DNA of 64,000 nt from HTCC5015 sp051747425 (GTDB lineage Bacteria > Pseudomonadota > Gammaproteobacteria > HTCC5015): NCBI GenBank assembly GCA_051747425.1, contig JBNJGD010000007.1:56550-120549 (forward strand). The letters run 5' to 3'. Numbering within the stretch: position 1 is the first letter of the stretch; each line of letters opens with the position of its first letter. Made by a program: the position numbers and the translations under genes. This document shows, piece after piece, positions 17,561-26,334 of this stretch. The notes beneath the pieces are model-generated. The model was given only the letters and a program-made list of their open reading frames with translations, was not told where the DNA came from and did no database searches.

Positions 17561-18226
17561 TTAGTCAGTCAGTTCTCGGTTCAGCCACGCCTCGAGGTGG
17601 CGAATGTCGTCTAGCATCACCCGCGGATCAAAGCGGCGCAAGTGCTCCGGGTCGTGGGCGCCGCCGGTGACGGCCACCGGCGCTACGCGGGCGGCGTGGG
17701 CCATCTTCAAATCAAATTCGGTATCACCCACCATCACCGTCTGGGCCGGATCAAAACCGCCCTCCTCCATCAATTCCAGCAGCATTTTCGGGTGGGGCTT
17801 GGAGGCCGTCTCATCCGCCGTCCGCGTGGCGTGAAAACGCCCGGCCATACCCACCTGGTCGAGAATGTGGTCGAGTCCGTCACGACTCTTGCCGGTGGCC
17901 ACGGCGATGGTGTAGCCGGCGTCCTCGAGAGACTCGAGGAGTGTCTCCACCCCCGGGTAGAGCGGCGATGGCGTGCCCCTGCTGTCCATAAAGGCCTCCC
18001 GGTAGGCGGCGGCCATGCGCGGGTAATCGCTGCGCTGTACCTCGCCACCGGGATAGAGACTGGCTATCGCCTCCTCCATGCCCAGGCCGATGATATGCCG
18101 CAGTGCCGCCTCCTCGCGGGGCGGCAAACCGGTAACCTCAATGGCGTGCTGCAGACACTCGACGATCTTGCCCGCCGAGTCCATCAGGGTGCCGTCCCAG
18201 TCGAAAACCACAAAGGGGTGTCTCAT
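17561..18226 (-). CDS. HAD-superfamily hydrolase, phosphoglycolate phosphatase-like
   Basis: A 221-residue HAD phosphatase. Motif I is FDWDGTLMDS, motif II VATGKSRDGLDH, and motif III/IV VGDTEFDLKMAHAA, with a helical cap between about residues 18 and 85 (subfamily IA). The likely substrate is a small phosphorylated metabolite. The start at 18226 overlaps the rluC stop as ATGA, so the two are coupled, an arrangement frequent beside rluC in gammaproteobacteria. The exact substrate is not determined by sequence. Confidence 0.85.
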   Translation of the reverse strand: MRHPFVVFDWDGTLMDSAGKIVECLQHAIEVTGLPPREEAALRHIIGLGMEEAIASLYPGGEVQRSDYPRMAAAYREAFMDSRGTPSPLYPGVETLLESLEDAGYTIAVATGKSRDGLDHILDQVGMAGRFHATRTADETASKPHPKMLLELMEEGGFDPAQTVMVGDTEFDLKMAHAARVAPVAVTGGAHDPEHLRRFDPRVMLDDIRHLEAWLNRELTD

Positions 18227-19182
18227 TCGCTGCGCTCCAGGCCGTCCAGCCACTGCTGCAATGCGCCGTCCAGCGGCGCCTCGAACACTCGCGTCTCGCC
18301 GGCAAAGGGAATCGCCAGGCGGGCCGAGTGCAAAAACAGGCGCGACAGACCCAGCCGCCGCGCCTCGCGGTTGATCGCATCATCGCCGTATTTGTCATCG
18401 CCCACCAGAGGCATGCCCAGGGCGCGCGCGTGGACCCGGATCTGGTGGGTTCGGCCGGTGTGAATGACCACCCTCGCCAGAGTCAGCTCCCGGTTGCCCA
18501 TTCTGTAGTGGGCCTGTGGGTAAAAATCGCTGTGGGCCGCCTTACCCGCCTCGGAGACCTCGACCATGGCCTCGCCGCCGCGACTGGTTTTTTCCAGCGA
18601 CTTGTTGACACTGCGCGGTTCGTCGAGCCGCCCCGAGAGCAGCGCACAGTAGGCCTTGTCGGCGGTGCGCTGGCGAAAGGCGTCCTGCAGGTCACTGACC
18701 ACCGAGCGCCCCTTGCCGAGGAGCAAGCAGCCGCTGGTCTCGCGGTCGAGGCGATGAATGAGCTCCACCCGGCGGCCCTGACGGTGGTGCTGGTGAAACG
18801 CTTCGGCCACACCAAAGGGCACGCCGGAACCGGCGTGGGCGGCCATGCCCGCCGGTTTGTCGAGAGCCAGCAGGTCGTCGTCCTCAAAAAGGATGCGGGC
18901 GGCCAGCTCGCGCCAGGCACCCGGTGGCACGGTGGCCTCGCCCTGGGGCTCGATGCGCACCGGGGGCAAACGCAGTTCGTCGCCGCTTTTCAGTTTGTAC
19001 AGGGGTTTTTTGCGCCCGCCGTTGACCCGAACCTCGCCCTTGCGCAACACCCGATAGACCCGGCTGCGGGGCACACCCTTCCAGTAGTGGAGCAGAAAAT
19101 TGTCAATCCGCTGACCCACCGCGTCCTCGGGAACGGCCAGTTTGTGTGTCGGGTAGTAAACGGAGTCGCCGGTTTCTGTCAC
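18223..19182 (-). CDS. rluC: 23S rRNA pseudouridine synthase RluC
   Basis: RluC modifies U955, U2504 and U2580 of 23S rRNA in E. coli. The product has an N-terminal S4 domain (QRIDNFLLHYWKGVPRSRVYR) and an RluA-type catalytic domain. The active-site motif is LIHRLDRETSGCLLLGKG, and RVVIHTGRTHQIRVHARALG is the conserved distal motif. The open frame extends far upstream, but homology begins near the GTG at 19182 (VTETGDSVYYPTHKLAV), so I use that start; no strong ribosome-binding site decides it. It is divergent from rne, the usual neighbour of rluC. Confidence 0.9.
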   Translation of the reverse strand: MTETGDSVYYPTHKLAVPEDAVGQRIDNFLLHYWKGVPRSRVYRVLRKGEVRVNGGRKKPLYKLKSGDELRLPPVRIEPQGEATVPPGAWRELAARILFEDDDLLALDKPAGMAAHAGSGVPFGVAEAFHQHHRQGRRVELIHRLDRETSGCLLLGKGRSVVSDLQDAFRQRTADKAYCALLSGRLDEPRSVNKSLEKTSRGGEAMVEVSEAGKAAHSDFYPQAHYRMGNRELTLARVVIHTGRTHQIRVHARALGMPLVGDDKYGDDAINREARRLGLSRLFLHSARLAIPFAGETRVFEAPLDGALQQWLDGLERSE

Positions 19183-19200
19183 AGGTATGAAATCTAATGA

Positions 19201-19229
19201 TTGCCGCAAGTGTTTAAGGCTGGTATATT
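19201..19229 (+). promoter_or_regulatory. Sigma70-type promoter of rne
   Basis: TTGCCG (19201-19206) and TATATT (19224-19229) are separated by exactly 17 bases. Transcription would start near 19236, giving a leader of about 354 bases before the rne ATG. The promoter sits just outside the rluC start on the opposite strand. Confidence 0.6.
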
Positions 19230-19589
19230 TTTGCGCAGTTCGGGGAACCGAACACGCCAGAAAGTGTACGCTACACGAAGCTGGCAGCCAAACCATTTTA
19301 CGCGCTCTCCCGACGACGGGGGACGCCTTGAAACACCGCAGCGAGCACCCGACACAACACACGGGTAATGCCAATGCGGACTCACTAGCTCAGACGCTAC
19401 AAGTGACAGTGGAACAGTTTTTGCAAAACATCATGATGGCCCTCTCCGCCCTGCTGCGCCCCGCGCCAGCGGCCGTTGCGCCGTCGTGGTCCCCGCAAAC
19501 GAGCCCCAATCAATCCATTCGGCCCAGCGGCCGACCACCGGGTCTATCTCCCTGTCGCATTGTTCAGCGTCCCAATTTCAGGATGCACA
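19230..19589 (+). promoter_or_regulatory. Long rne 5' leader with GNRA-loop hairpin
   Basis: About 355 bases separate the inferred transcription start from the rne start codon, with no convincing gene inside. Near its 5' end, gttcgg-ggaa-ccgaac (19238-19253) is a perfect six-pair hairpin capped by a GNRA tetraloop. E. coli rne has a 361-base leader whose hairpins let RNase E control its own mRNA, so a similar autoregulatory leader is likely here. Confidence 0.5.
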
Positions 19590-22475
19590 ATGAAAAGAAT
19601 GCTTATCAACGCAACTCAACCCGAGGAGTTGCGTGTCGCGATCGTGGATGGTCAGAAACTGATCAATCTGGACATCGAGGTTCCCTCTAGGGAGCAAAAG
19701 AAAGCCAATATCTACAAAGGGGTCATTACCCGCGTCGAGCCCAGTCTCGAGGCGGCCTTTGTCGATTTCGGCGCCGAGCGCCACGGCTTTCTGCCGTTCA
19801 AGGAAATCAATCGCCGCTACCTCTCCGAGGACGCCCAGGAAGGCGAAGGCGGCCGCCCCAATGTCAAGGCCGGCATCAAGGAAGGTCAGGAACTGATCAT
19901 CCAGGTGGAAAAGGAAGAGCGTGGCAACAAGGGCGCCGCCATCACCACCAACATCAGTCTGGCCGGCCGCTACCTGGTGGCCATGCCCCACAGCCCCCGC
20001 TCCGGTGGCGTCTCGCGCCGCATAGAGGGCGACGAGCGCGCCCAGGTGCGCGAGGCCATGAAGGACATGAACATTCCGGGCGGCACCGGGGTCATCGTGC
20101 GCACGGCCGGCGTCGGCCGCACCACCGAAGAGCTTCAGTGGGATCTCGACTACCTCAGCCAGATATGGGAGGCCATTGAAAAGGCCGCCGACACCCGCAA
20201 GGCCCCCTTCCTGATTTACCAGGAAAGCAACGCCATGATCCGCGCCCTGCGCGATCACTACCGCGACGATATCGGTGAAATCCTGATCGATGAGAAAGAC
20301 ATCCACCAGCAGGCCTACGACTTTATGTCGCTGGCCATGCAGAACGATCTGCGCAAGCTGAAGTTCTACGAGGACACCGTTCCCCTTTTCAACCGCTACC
20401 AGATCGAGAGCCAGATCGAATCGGCCTTCCAGCGTGAAGTTCGCCTGCCCTCGGGCGGCTCCATCGTCGTCGATCCCACCGAGGCCCTGACCTCCATCGA
20501 CATCAACTCGGCGCGCGCCACCAAGGGCAGCGACATCGAGGAGACCGCGTTCAATACCAACCTGGAGGCGGCCGAGGAAATCGCCCGCCAATTGCGCCTG
20601 CGCGACCTGGGCGGTCTGGTGGTGATCGACTTCATCGACATGTCCAACAACAAACACCAGCGGGAAGTGGAAAACCGCCTGCGCGACGCCCTGCGCATCG
20701 ACCGCGCCCGGGTGCAGACCAACCGCATTTCCAAATTCGGTCTGCTGGAGATGTCCCGCCAGCGCCTGCGTCCCTCGCTGGGCGAATCGAGCAAGGAAGT
20801 CTGCCCGCGCTGTGAAGGCCACGGCACCATCCGTAGCATCGAATCCCTGGCCCTGGCGGTACTTCGCATCGTCGAGGAAGAGGCGCTCAAGGAAAACACC
20901 GGCCGGGTGATCGCCCAGGTGCCGGTGGATGTCGCCACCTTCCTGCTCAACGAGAAACGCGAGCAAGTCGCCGAGCTCGAAGCGCGCAACAAGGTGGACC
21001 TGTTGATCGTGCCCAACAAGGCTCTGGAGACGCCCCACTATCTGGTGGAGCGCGTGCGCATGGCCGACAAGGACCTCAACGCCAAGCGCAGCAGCTACGA
21101 GCAGACGACCGTCGCCGAAGAGGCCTATGTGCCCGAGCTGCGCAGCGACAAGACCCAGATGGAGCAACCGGCAGTGCAGGCTGTACCCCCCGCTGCCGCG
21201 CCCCAGGTCGAGCCACAGAGCAAGGCCAAGGCAAAAGCCAGGCCCGCCAGCAAAAAAGAGCCCAAGGCCACTATCGGCCTGCTGGCACGCCTGATCCAGT
21301 GGCTGTTCGGCAACCAGAACGGCAGGAAGCAGCGCAACAACAAGCAAGGCGGCCGCAACCAGCAACAGCGCGGCGGCAAGGGCGGCAACAACCGCAACCG
21401 CGGCGGTCGCGGTGGCAACAACAACCGCAATGATAATCGCAACGACAACCGCGGCCAGAAAGGCAAAGGCGGTGGCGGCGGCCAGCGCAATCGCGGCAAG
21501 GACAACCGCAACGACAAGGGCGGCGACAAAAGCGACAATCAGGACAAGCGCAACGACAACCGCAATGACAACAACCAGGGCGGTCAGAGCGACAACCAGA
21601 AGAAGGAAGACAACAAGGGCGGCGGTCGCGGTGGCCGCGGTTCACGAGGCGGTCGCGGCCGCGGCGGTCGTGGGCGCGGCGGCAACAACGGTGGCGGTAA
21701 TAACAACCGCAACGACAACCGTAATGACAATAACCAGGGCGGTCAGAGCGACAGCCCCAAGAAAGACGACAAGCCGAATAAGGACGACAACAAAGCCAAC
21801 AAGCCCCGCGACGACAAGCGCGGCAAGGGTCGCTCCTCCGGTGGTGACAAGCGTGATAACCGCGATAACAAGCCGGCACGCGGCGCCGATGAAGGCAACC
21901 TCAGCCAGCTGAGCACCCGTCGAGGCCCGCGCACATCGGCCCCGGCGGACGACCGACCCACGGTGGCCGAGCAGCCCAGCGAGGCACAAAGCCTGCGCCA
22001 GGATCAGGCCCGCAGCGAGAGCGTGACCAATACTTCGGTACTCGCCTACGCCGAGAAGAAGGCGGCGCAACAGCAACAGGGCCGCCAGGGCGAAGAGGCG
22101 GAAAAGCCGCGTGGCGAAAAGGCCGAAACACCGCGCCAGACTTCGGGTGCAGAGGCGAACAAAGCCGTTGAAACAGACAGCAAACCGGCCGAAGTCGCCG
22201 CCCAGACCAGCGAGCGCAAGCCGGAATCGGCAGCCAATTCTGCCCCTGAAAAAAGGGAAGAAAAACCCGCTGAAGCGGCACCCAAACCGGAGAAACCGGT
22301 TAAAACTGAAAGCGGGCCGGACAATGCGCCGGAGAAATCAGTAGAGAAACCGGCGGAGAAGCCTGCCGAGAAACCTGCCGAGAAACCAGCCGAAAAACCG
22401 GCGGAAAAGCCGGCGGAAAAACCCGCTGACGGCGACAAGAGTGAAGGCGAAGAAAAGCCACCGCGCAGCGAGTAA
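19590..22475 (+). CDS. rne: Ribonuclease E
   Basis: RNase E is the main mRNA-decay and rRNA-processing endoribonuclease and the degradosome scaffold. The 961-residue product has MKRMLINATQPEELRVAIVD, an S1 domain with VDFGAERHGFLPFKEI, the DNase-I-like catalytic region with LVVIDFIDM (aspartate 347, near E. coli D346) and the zinc link CPRCEGHG (cysteines 405 and 408). After about residue 520 it becomes disordered: KKEPKATIGLLARLIQWLFG is an amphipathic membrane-anchor segment. Then come long N/R/G/D-rich tracts (NRNDNRND units, RGGRGSRGGRGRGG) and a K-P-A-E tail with seven or more KPAE repeats. Low-complexity repeats in the tail are prone to length change. Confidence 0.96.
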   Translation: MKRMLINATQPEELRVAIVDGQKLINLDIEVPSREQKKANIYKGVITRVEPSLEAAFVDFGAERHGFLPFKEINRRYLSEDAQEGEGGRPNVKAGIKEGQELIIQVEKEERGNKGAAITTNISLAGRYLVAMPHSPRSGGVSRRIEGDERAQVREAMKDMNIPGGTGVIVRTAGVGRTTEELQWDLDYLSQIWEAIEKAADTRKAPFLIYQESNAMIRALRDHYRDDIGEILIDEKDIHQQAYDFMSLAMQNDLRKLKFYEDTVPLFNRYQIESQIESAFQREVRLPSGGSIVVDPTEALTSIDINSARATKGSDIEETAFNTNLEAAEEIARQLRLRDLGGLVVIDFIDMSNNKHQREVENRLRDALRIDRARVQTNRISKFGLLEMSRQRLRPSLGESSKEVCPRCEGHGTIRSIESLALAVLRIVEEEALKENTGRVIAQVPVDVATFLLNEKREQVAELEARNKVDLLIVPNKALETPHYLVERVRMADKDLNAKRSSYEQTTVAEEAYVPELRSDKTQMEQPAVQAVPPAAAPQVEPQSKAKAKARPASKKEPKATIGLLARLIQWLFGNQNGRKQRNNKQGGRNQQQRGGKGGNNRNRGGRGGNNNRNDNRNDNRGQKGKGGGGGQRNRGKDNRNDKGGDKSDNQDKRNDNRNDNNQGGQSDNQKKEDNKGGGRGGRGSRGGRGRGGRGRGGNNGGGNNNRNDNRNDNNQGGQSDSPKKDDKPNKDDNKANKPRDDKRGKGRSSGGDKRDNRDNKPARGADEGNLSQLSTRRGPRTSAPADDRPTVAEQPSEAQSLRQDQARSESVTNTSVLAYAEKKAAQQQQGRQGEEAEKPRGEKAETPRQTSGAEANKAVETDSKPAEVAAQTSERKPESAANSAPEKREEKPAEAAPKPEKPVKTESGPDNAPEKSVEKPAEKPAEKPAEKPAEKPAEKPAEKPADGDKSEGEEKPPRSE
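22328..22431 (+). repeat. KPAE-encoding tandem repeat in the rne 3' end
   Basis: About seven consecutive 12-base units of the type aaaccggcngag encode repeated K-P-A-E. The units are near-identical with third-position variation, so they arose by tandem expansion. The repeat lies in the disordered RNase E scaffold tail. Confidence 0.8.
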
Positions 22476-22491
22476 ACCGCCGCACGGCAAC

Positions 22492-22521
22492 AAAAAAACC
22501 GGGGCTTGCCCCGGTTTTTTT
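22492..22521 (+). terminator. Bidirectional terminator after rne
   Basis: aaccggggc-tt-gccccggtt is a perfect stem flanked by seven A on one side and seven T on the other. It can therefore terminate rne on the plus strand and the PhaC-like gene on the minus strand. Confidence 0.88.
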
Positions 22522-22559
22522 ATGCCCGCAGTATCCGGGAACGGCCCGGAAAGGGGAGA

Positions 22560-23717
22560 TCAGTCCGTCAGTGGCAGCGGCCGGCCACTGCGCTCACTCA
22601 ACCAGTCGGCAATCTCTTCCCAGCTCTGCCCGGGCGCCTTGCTGCCCCCGAGGATGCCCATATGGCCACCGGAGACATCAATCAGGGTCTTGTCCTCGCT
22701 CGACACCAGCTCGAGCAGGCGCTCGGCGCAATCGTGGTTGACGATCACATCGGCCTTGCCGGCCACGGCAAAAATCGGCGCCTCAATCACCGACAGATCC
22801 GGCGCCACATCGGCGTCGGCCATCGGCAGGCGACCGTGGGCGATCACATTGTCGGTCCACAAATACTGGATAAAGTCCTGAACCACCGCGCCGGGATAGG
22901 CCTCCATGCGGTCGACGAAAGAGGCGTTGGTGGCGTGGTTAATCACATAATCGCGATCGTCCAGGTTTTTCATCAGGTCGATATAACCCCTGGCACTACC
23001 CACCGGGTTGGTGAGTTTGAAACCCAGGGCATTGCCGGCACCGGGGATTCGCCACCAGCCGGGACGGCTCTTGTGCACCCGCCAGCCGGTCTTGTCCTCA
23101 AGGCGGTGCAACTGCCGGGCAATGCGCTGGTACTGTTTGCCCAGATCGCCGTTGGCGTGGTAATCACAGGGCGCGCCCACCATCACCAGGTTGGCAATGT
23201 CCTTGTCCTGGTAGAGTGCGGTGTAGCAATAACTGAACAGGCCGCCAAAACTCCAGCCGTGCAGACTCAGCTTTTGCGACCCGCTGTGCTCGCGCACCCG
23301 CTCAAGAAAACGCGGCAGCATGTGGCCAAAGTAGTGGTAGAGGTTCCAGTCGTTGTGATTGGCCGAGGGCTTGCCCCAATCGACCAGATAGACTTCAAAC
23401 CCCTTGGCGCGCAGGTAGCGTACAAAACTGCGCTGGGGAAACAGGTCGTAGATCGACATATTCACCGCCAGCGGCGACACCAGCACCACGGGAATCGCAT
23501 AGCGCCGATCACTGACCGCCACGGTCTCGCCCATCACATCAATGGCCGGCTCCTTGAGGGGCGGATAGTAGCGCAGGCTGGCGATGTCATCGCTCAGGAT
23601 TTCTTCGTAGGGCGTGCGCTGGGCGAGGACAACCTCCTCGCTCAAACGCAGCCAGTCGTAGGCGTTTTTGGCGGTGCCGCGCAGGCGCGCGGCACCTTGT
23701 TGTAATGGCTTAAACAT
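22560..23717 (-). CDS. PhaC-like alpha/beta hydrolase with serine nucleophile
   Basis: The 385-residue protein is built like a class III PHA synthase subunit: a short N-terminal region, then PVVLVSPLAVNMSIYDL, FVRYLRAKGFEVYLVDWGKPS, the nucleophile elbow LHGWSFGGLFSYCY, the APIFAVAGKADVIV acid region and DVSGGHMGILGG with the histidine. True PHA synthases use cysteine in a GxCxG box, but here the central residue is serine (GWSFG). It could be an acyl-transferring homologue, a PHA or fatty-ester hydrolase, or a synthase variant. No phaA, phaB or phaE lies nearby. It is followed by the terminator shared with rne. Confidence 0.75.
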   Translation of the reverse strand: MFKPLQQGAARLRGTAKNAYDWLRLSEEVVLAQRTPYEEILSDDIASLRYYPPLKEPAIDVMGETVAVSDRRYAIPVVLVSPLAVNMSIYDLFPQRSFVRYLRAKGFEVYLVDWGKPSANHNDWNLYHYFGHMLPRFLERVREHSGSQKLSLHGWSFGGLFSYCYTALYQDKDIANLVMVGAPCDYHANGDLGKQYQRIARQLHRLEDKTGWRVHKSRPGWWRIPGAGNALGFKLTNPVGSARGYIDLMKNLDDRDYVINHATNASFVDRMEAYPGAVVQDFIQYLWTDNVIAHGRLPMADADVAPDLSVIEAPIFAVAGKADVIVNHDCAERLLELVSSEDKTLIDVSGGHMGILGGSKAPGQSWEEIADWLSERSGRPLPLTD

Positions 23718-23755
23718 AATCGATCACTGGCTGGAAAAGCGCACAGTGTAGCAAA

Positions 23756-24067
23756 TCACTCGCCGTCGATGGCGACAAAGACGGGGCCGTCGGCGCCGTC
23801 CTTTATAAAGCCCACGGGCACGATTTCCACCTGCACCGAGGCCTGGGCCACACCGCCACCCGAACCCTTGGCCATCTGCTTGAGCCGGGCATCGCCGCCC
23901 CCTTCGCCCTCGGCCTGACTGCCGGTGCGCACAATCACCTTGCCCACCGGTATGATTTCCCCACCGCCCATTTTGACCGGCTGGCCAAACAGGGCATCGG
24001 CGCCGGCAAAGCGCTCCAACGATTGTTGCACCTTGTTGCCAATGGCTTCACTGAGAAACTCTTTCAT
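23756..24067 (-). CDS. GerW/YtfJ-family protein
   Basis: A 103-residue protein with the pattern of the GerW (YtfJ) family: a short helix, then GEIIPVGKV, a glycine-rich segment (EGEGGGDARLKQ and GSGGGV) and EIVPVGFIKDG. In Bacillus YtfJ is a spore protein, but homologues occur widely in non-sporulating bacteria and their function is unknown. There is no signal peptide. Start ATG 24067 directly abuts the stop of the membrane-protein gene upstream, so the two are likely cotranscribed. Confidence 0.75.
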   Translation of the reverse strand: MKEFLSEAIGNKVQQSLERFAGADALFGQPVKMGGGEIIPVGKVIVRTGSQAEGEGGGDARLKQMAKGSGGGVAQASVQVEIVPVGFIKDGADGPVFVAIDGE

Positions 24068-24871
24068 TCATTTTTTCCCTCTTGAGTGACGATGGTCCGG
24101 AAAGCGTGCGGCATAGAGCGGCAATTGCTGGATCAGTGCCTGGGACAAAAAATACACCACGAAATTGATATAGGCGATGGCCGGGTAGTACCCCTCGCCA
24201 AACAGCCAGAAGTGCCCAATCAGGGCATCGGCCACCGTGGCCAGCACCGCGCCCAACGCCACCGGCCAAACCCGCGCTCCCAGGGTCAGCCACAACCACA
24301 AACCGGCCACCGCCATACAGGAAATCACCACGGTGTAGGGGCCCGTCATGGCCTGCACATAAAAGCTGGTGCCCTCGGGCACCAGCGAGAGAAAAGTCCA
24401 CAGCCCGCCAGAAGCCGCCGCGCCCAGTGACACCAGCCGCAATGCCAGACTCGTGGCGCCGCGGGCCAACCGCCAGCAGGCCACAATAAAAACCGAGTAA
24501 CCGGGCAGGAAAAACCACACCGAATCGGCCAGGTAACTGTGCTCGATAATCTGGTCGTAGGCGAAGTAGGTTTCGGAAAAATTGCGATTGATCCAGTCGC
24601 CGCCCAGGCACAATGCCAGCGAGACAAACACCAGGGTTGCATTGGAACGAACCAGGAGAGAAGTGCCGGGTTGAGCGTACACCCAGCTTCGAATTTGCCA
24701 GCCGTTCCAAAGCAGGGCAAACATCACCAGCATCTCGAGCACTGACAGGATAAAGCGATCCGGGGGTGTCATTACGGCAAGGTAACCACCGGCCTCTATC
24801 AACACGATGACGGCAAACAACAGCGCGGGGAACACCCACAAGCGTTTGGGGACTGCAGCAATCTCGGTCAC
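24068..24871 (-). CDS. Polytopic membrane protein of unknown function
   Basis: About 267 residues with roughly eight hydrophobic helices (for example LWVFPALLFAVIVLIEAGGYL and VVISCMAVAGLWLWLTLG), so it is an inner-membrane protein. I do not recognise the family. The GTG at 24871 is preferred because GGGAGG lies 7 bases upstream; the ATG at 24895 has no ribosome-binding site. Conserved-looking charged residues in loops (GGDWINRNFSETYFAYDQ) might form a pocket. The gene runs into the GerW-like gene with no gap. Confidence 0.6.
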   Translation of the reverse strand: MTEIAAVPKRLWVFPALLFAVIVLIEAGGYLAVMTPPDRFILSVLEMLVMFALLWNGWQIRSWVYAQPGTSLLVRSNATLVFVSLALCLGGDWINRNFSETYFAYDQIIEHSYLADSVWFFLPGYSVFIVACWRLARGATSLALRLVSLGAAASGGLWTFLSLVPEGTSFYVQAMTGPYTVVISCMAVAGLWLWLTLGARVWPVALGAVLATVADALIGHFWLFGEGYYPAIAYINFVVYFLSQALIQQLPLYAARFPDHRHSRGKK

Positions 24872-25109
24872 GAATCGGCCTCCCGGGCTTCTCATTTAAT
24901 AAACGACATTAAACAACAAGACCCGCCCCACCTCCACTACGCACCGCTCCTGTGCGCAGCGTGGGGCAAGTGCACTGACATCATTCATCGCCCAAAAAAT
25001 TCCGGCACCAGGCTGGAGAGTCAGCCATTTGTCACTGTTTCAGCCGCCGGCAAAATGCTAAAAAACCGTTCCATTACCTTCTGAGCAGTAAACGAGGTCC
25101 AAGCCGCCC

Positions 25110-26321
25110 ATGCCACCATTTCCAAGGAATCCTGAGCCGTTCTTTCCGGGTTATCAGCCCCTGGTGGATTTGGTGAGTGGACACATTGCCGGTTACGAAG
25201 CGCTGGCGCGGTTTCGCGACCACAACGGCAAGCTGTCCAGTGCCGGGGCACTTTTTCACAGCGATGAGCTGGACCCAGTAAGCCTGCTCGACATCGACCG
25301 CCACATCCGCCGCCAGGCTCTGCAGTATTTTGCCCGCCACCCGGAAGCCGGTTACCTCACGGTCAATATTTCTCCCCACTGGATCGCCCGACTCGACGGC
25401 GACTCCATCCCCACGATTGAAATGATTCGGGAGGCCGGTATTGCCCCGGAGCGGATCGTGATCGAAATTACCGAAACCGAGGGCAAACTGGATGACATAC
25501 GACGAATCGTCGAAGCCTATCGCAATGCAGGTATGCGCGTGGCCATCGACGACTTTGGCGCCGGTGCCTCGCAAATCGACCGCATCATTGCGCTCAAGCC
25601 CGACCTGATCAAACTCGATATGAAGTTGTTCAAGAACGCCGCCCGCGGCGGCGTCAGCGCGGATGTCACCCTGGCGGCCACGGCCATTGCCCGGCGCATC
25701 GGCTGCGAGATTGTCTGCGAGGGCGTGGAGAGCGAGGAGGAACTGCACTTCAGCATCGAGTGCGGGGCGCGCTACATACAGGGGTTCCTGTTTTCACCGG
25801 CGCGGGAGAAACTGCAAGCCACCGACCGTTACCTGCAACAACTGCGCCCTCTGCAGACCTCGTTCCTGGGGCGCAAAACCGACCGGCTGCGAACCATTGC
25901 CCGTTACAACCTGCGCACTCAGCAGCTGGTTGAACGCCTCGCCAGTGCCCTGTGCCGGGAAAACCGACACTCCATAGCCGCCGACACCCTGCACAGCGGG
26001 GGCATACTTCGCTACTACCTGTGCCGCAGCGACGGCACGCAAATTTCCGACAACATCGAAGTACTGCCCGAAGGCTTTGACCACCGCCCCCGTTTCCGCG
26101 AGTGCAACTGGAGCCACCGTCCCTACTTTCCCCTGCTTCTGGCCATGCGCGACACTCCGGAGCGCCAGCCCGTCGTTTCGGAAAGTTACCGGGATTCCAC
26201 CAACAACCAGTTGTGTAAAACCTACGGCTGTTTTATCGGCGAGGATCTGGTTCTGCTGGTGGATGTCAGCGTGCCCGACGAAGTGCTCTACGCCCCTGCC
26301 CTCTACTCGCCACTGGTTTGA
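25110..26321 (+). CDS. EAL-domain c-di-GMP phosphodiesterase with C-terminal sensory domain
   Basis: The 403-residue protein has an N-terminal EAL domain (about 10-245): YEALAR, VNISPHW, EITETEGKL, DDFGAGASQ, LIKLDM and CEGVESEEEL, which together supply the metal and catalytic residues. The enzyme should therefore be active in cleaving c-di-GMP. The C-terminal 150 residues resemble the PAS/Cache-like module of YkuI-type proteins (RYYLCRSDGTQIS, RECNWSHRPYFPLLLA, CFIGEDLVLLVDV). No signal peptide or membrane helix. It is convergent with a diguanylate cyclase 13 bases beyond its stop. Confidence 0.85.
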   Translation: MPPFPRNPEPFFPGYQPLVDLVSGHIAGYEALARFRDHNGKLSSAGALFHSDELDPVSLLDIDRHIRRQALQYFARHPEAGYLTVNISPHWIARLDGDSIPTIEMIREAGIAPERIVIEITETEGKLDDIRRIVEAYRNAGMRVAIDDFGAGASQIDRIIALKPDLIKLDMKLFKNAARGGVSADVTLAATAIARRIGCEIVCEGVESEEELHFSIECGARYIQGFLFSPAREKLQATDRYLQQLRPLQTSFLGRKTDRLRTIARYNLRTQQLVERLASALCRENRHSIAADTLHSGGILRYYLCRSDGTQISDNIEVLPEGFDHRPRFRECNWSHRPYFPLLLAMRDTPERQPVVSESYRDSTNNQLCKTYGCFIGEDLVLLVDVSVPDEVLYAPALYSPLV

Positions 26322-26334
26322 GAGACGAAAACCG

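Noticed and set aside
19578..21365. A long antisense frame (595 codons) opposite rne
   Set aside because: It is the complement of the conserved RNase E catalytic region; its composition follows rne codon bias and it has no family similarity.
24048..24839. A 263-codon frame overlapping the polytopic membrane protein
   Set aside because: It is out of frame with the strongly hydrophobic gene and reads as arginine/glycine-rich noise.
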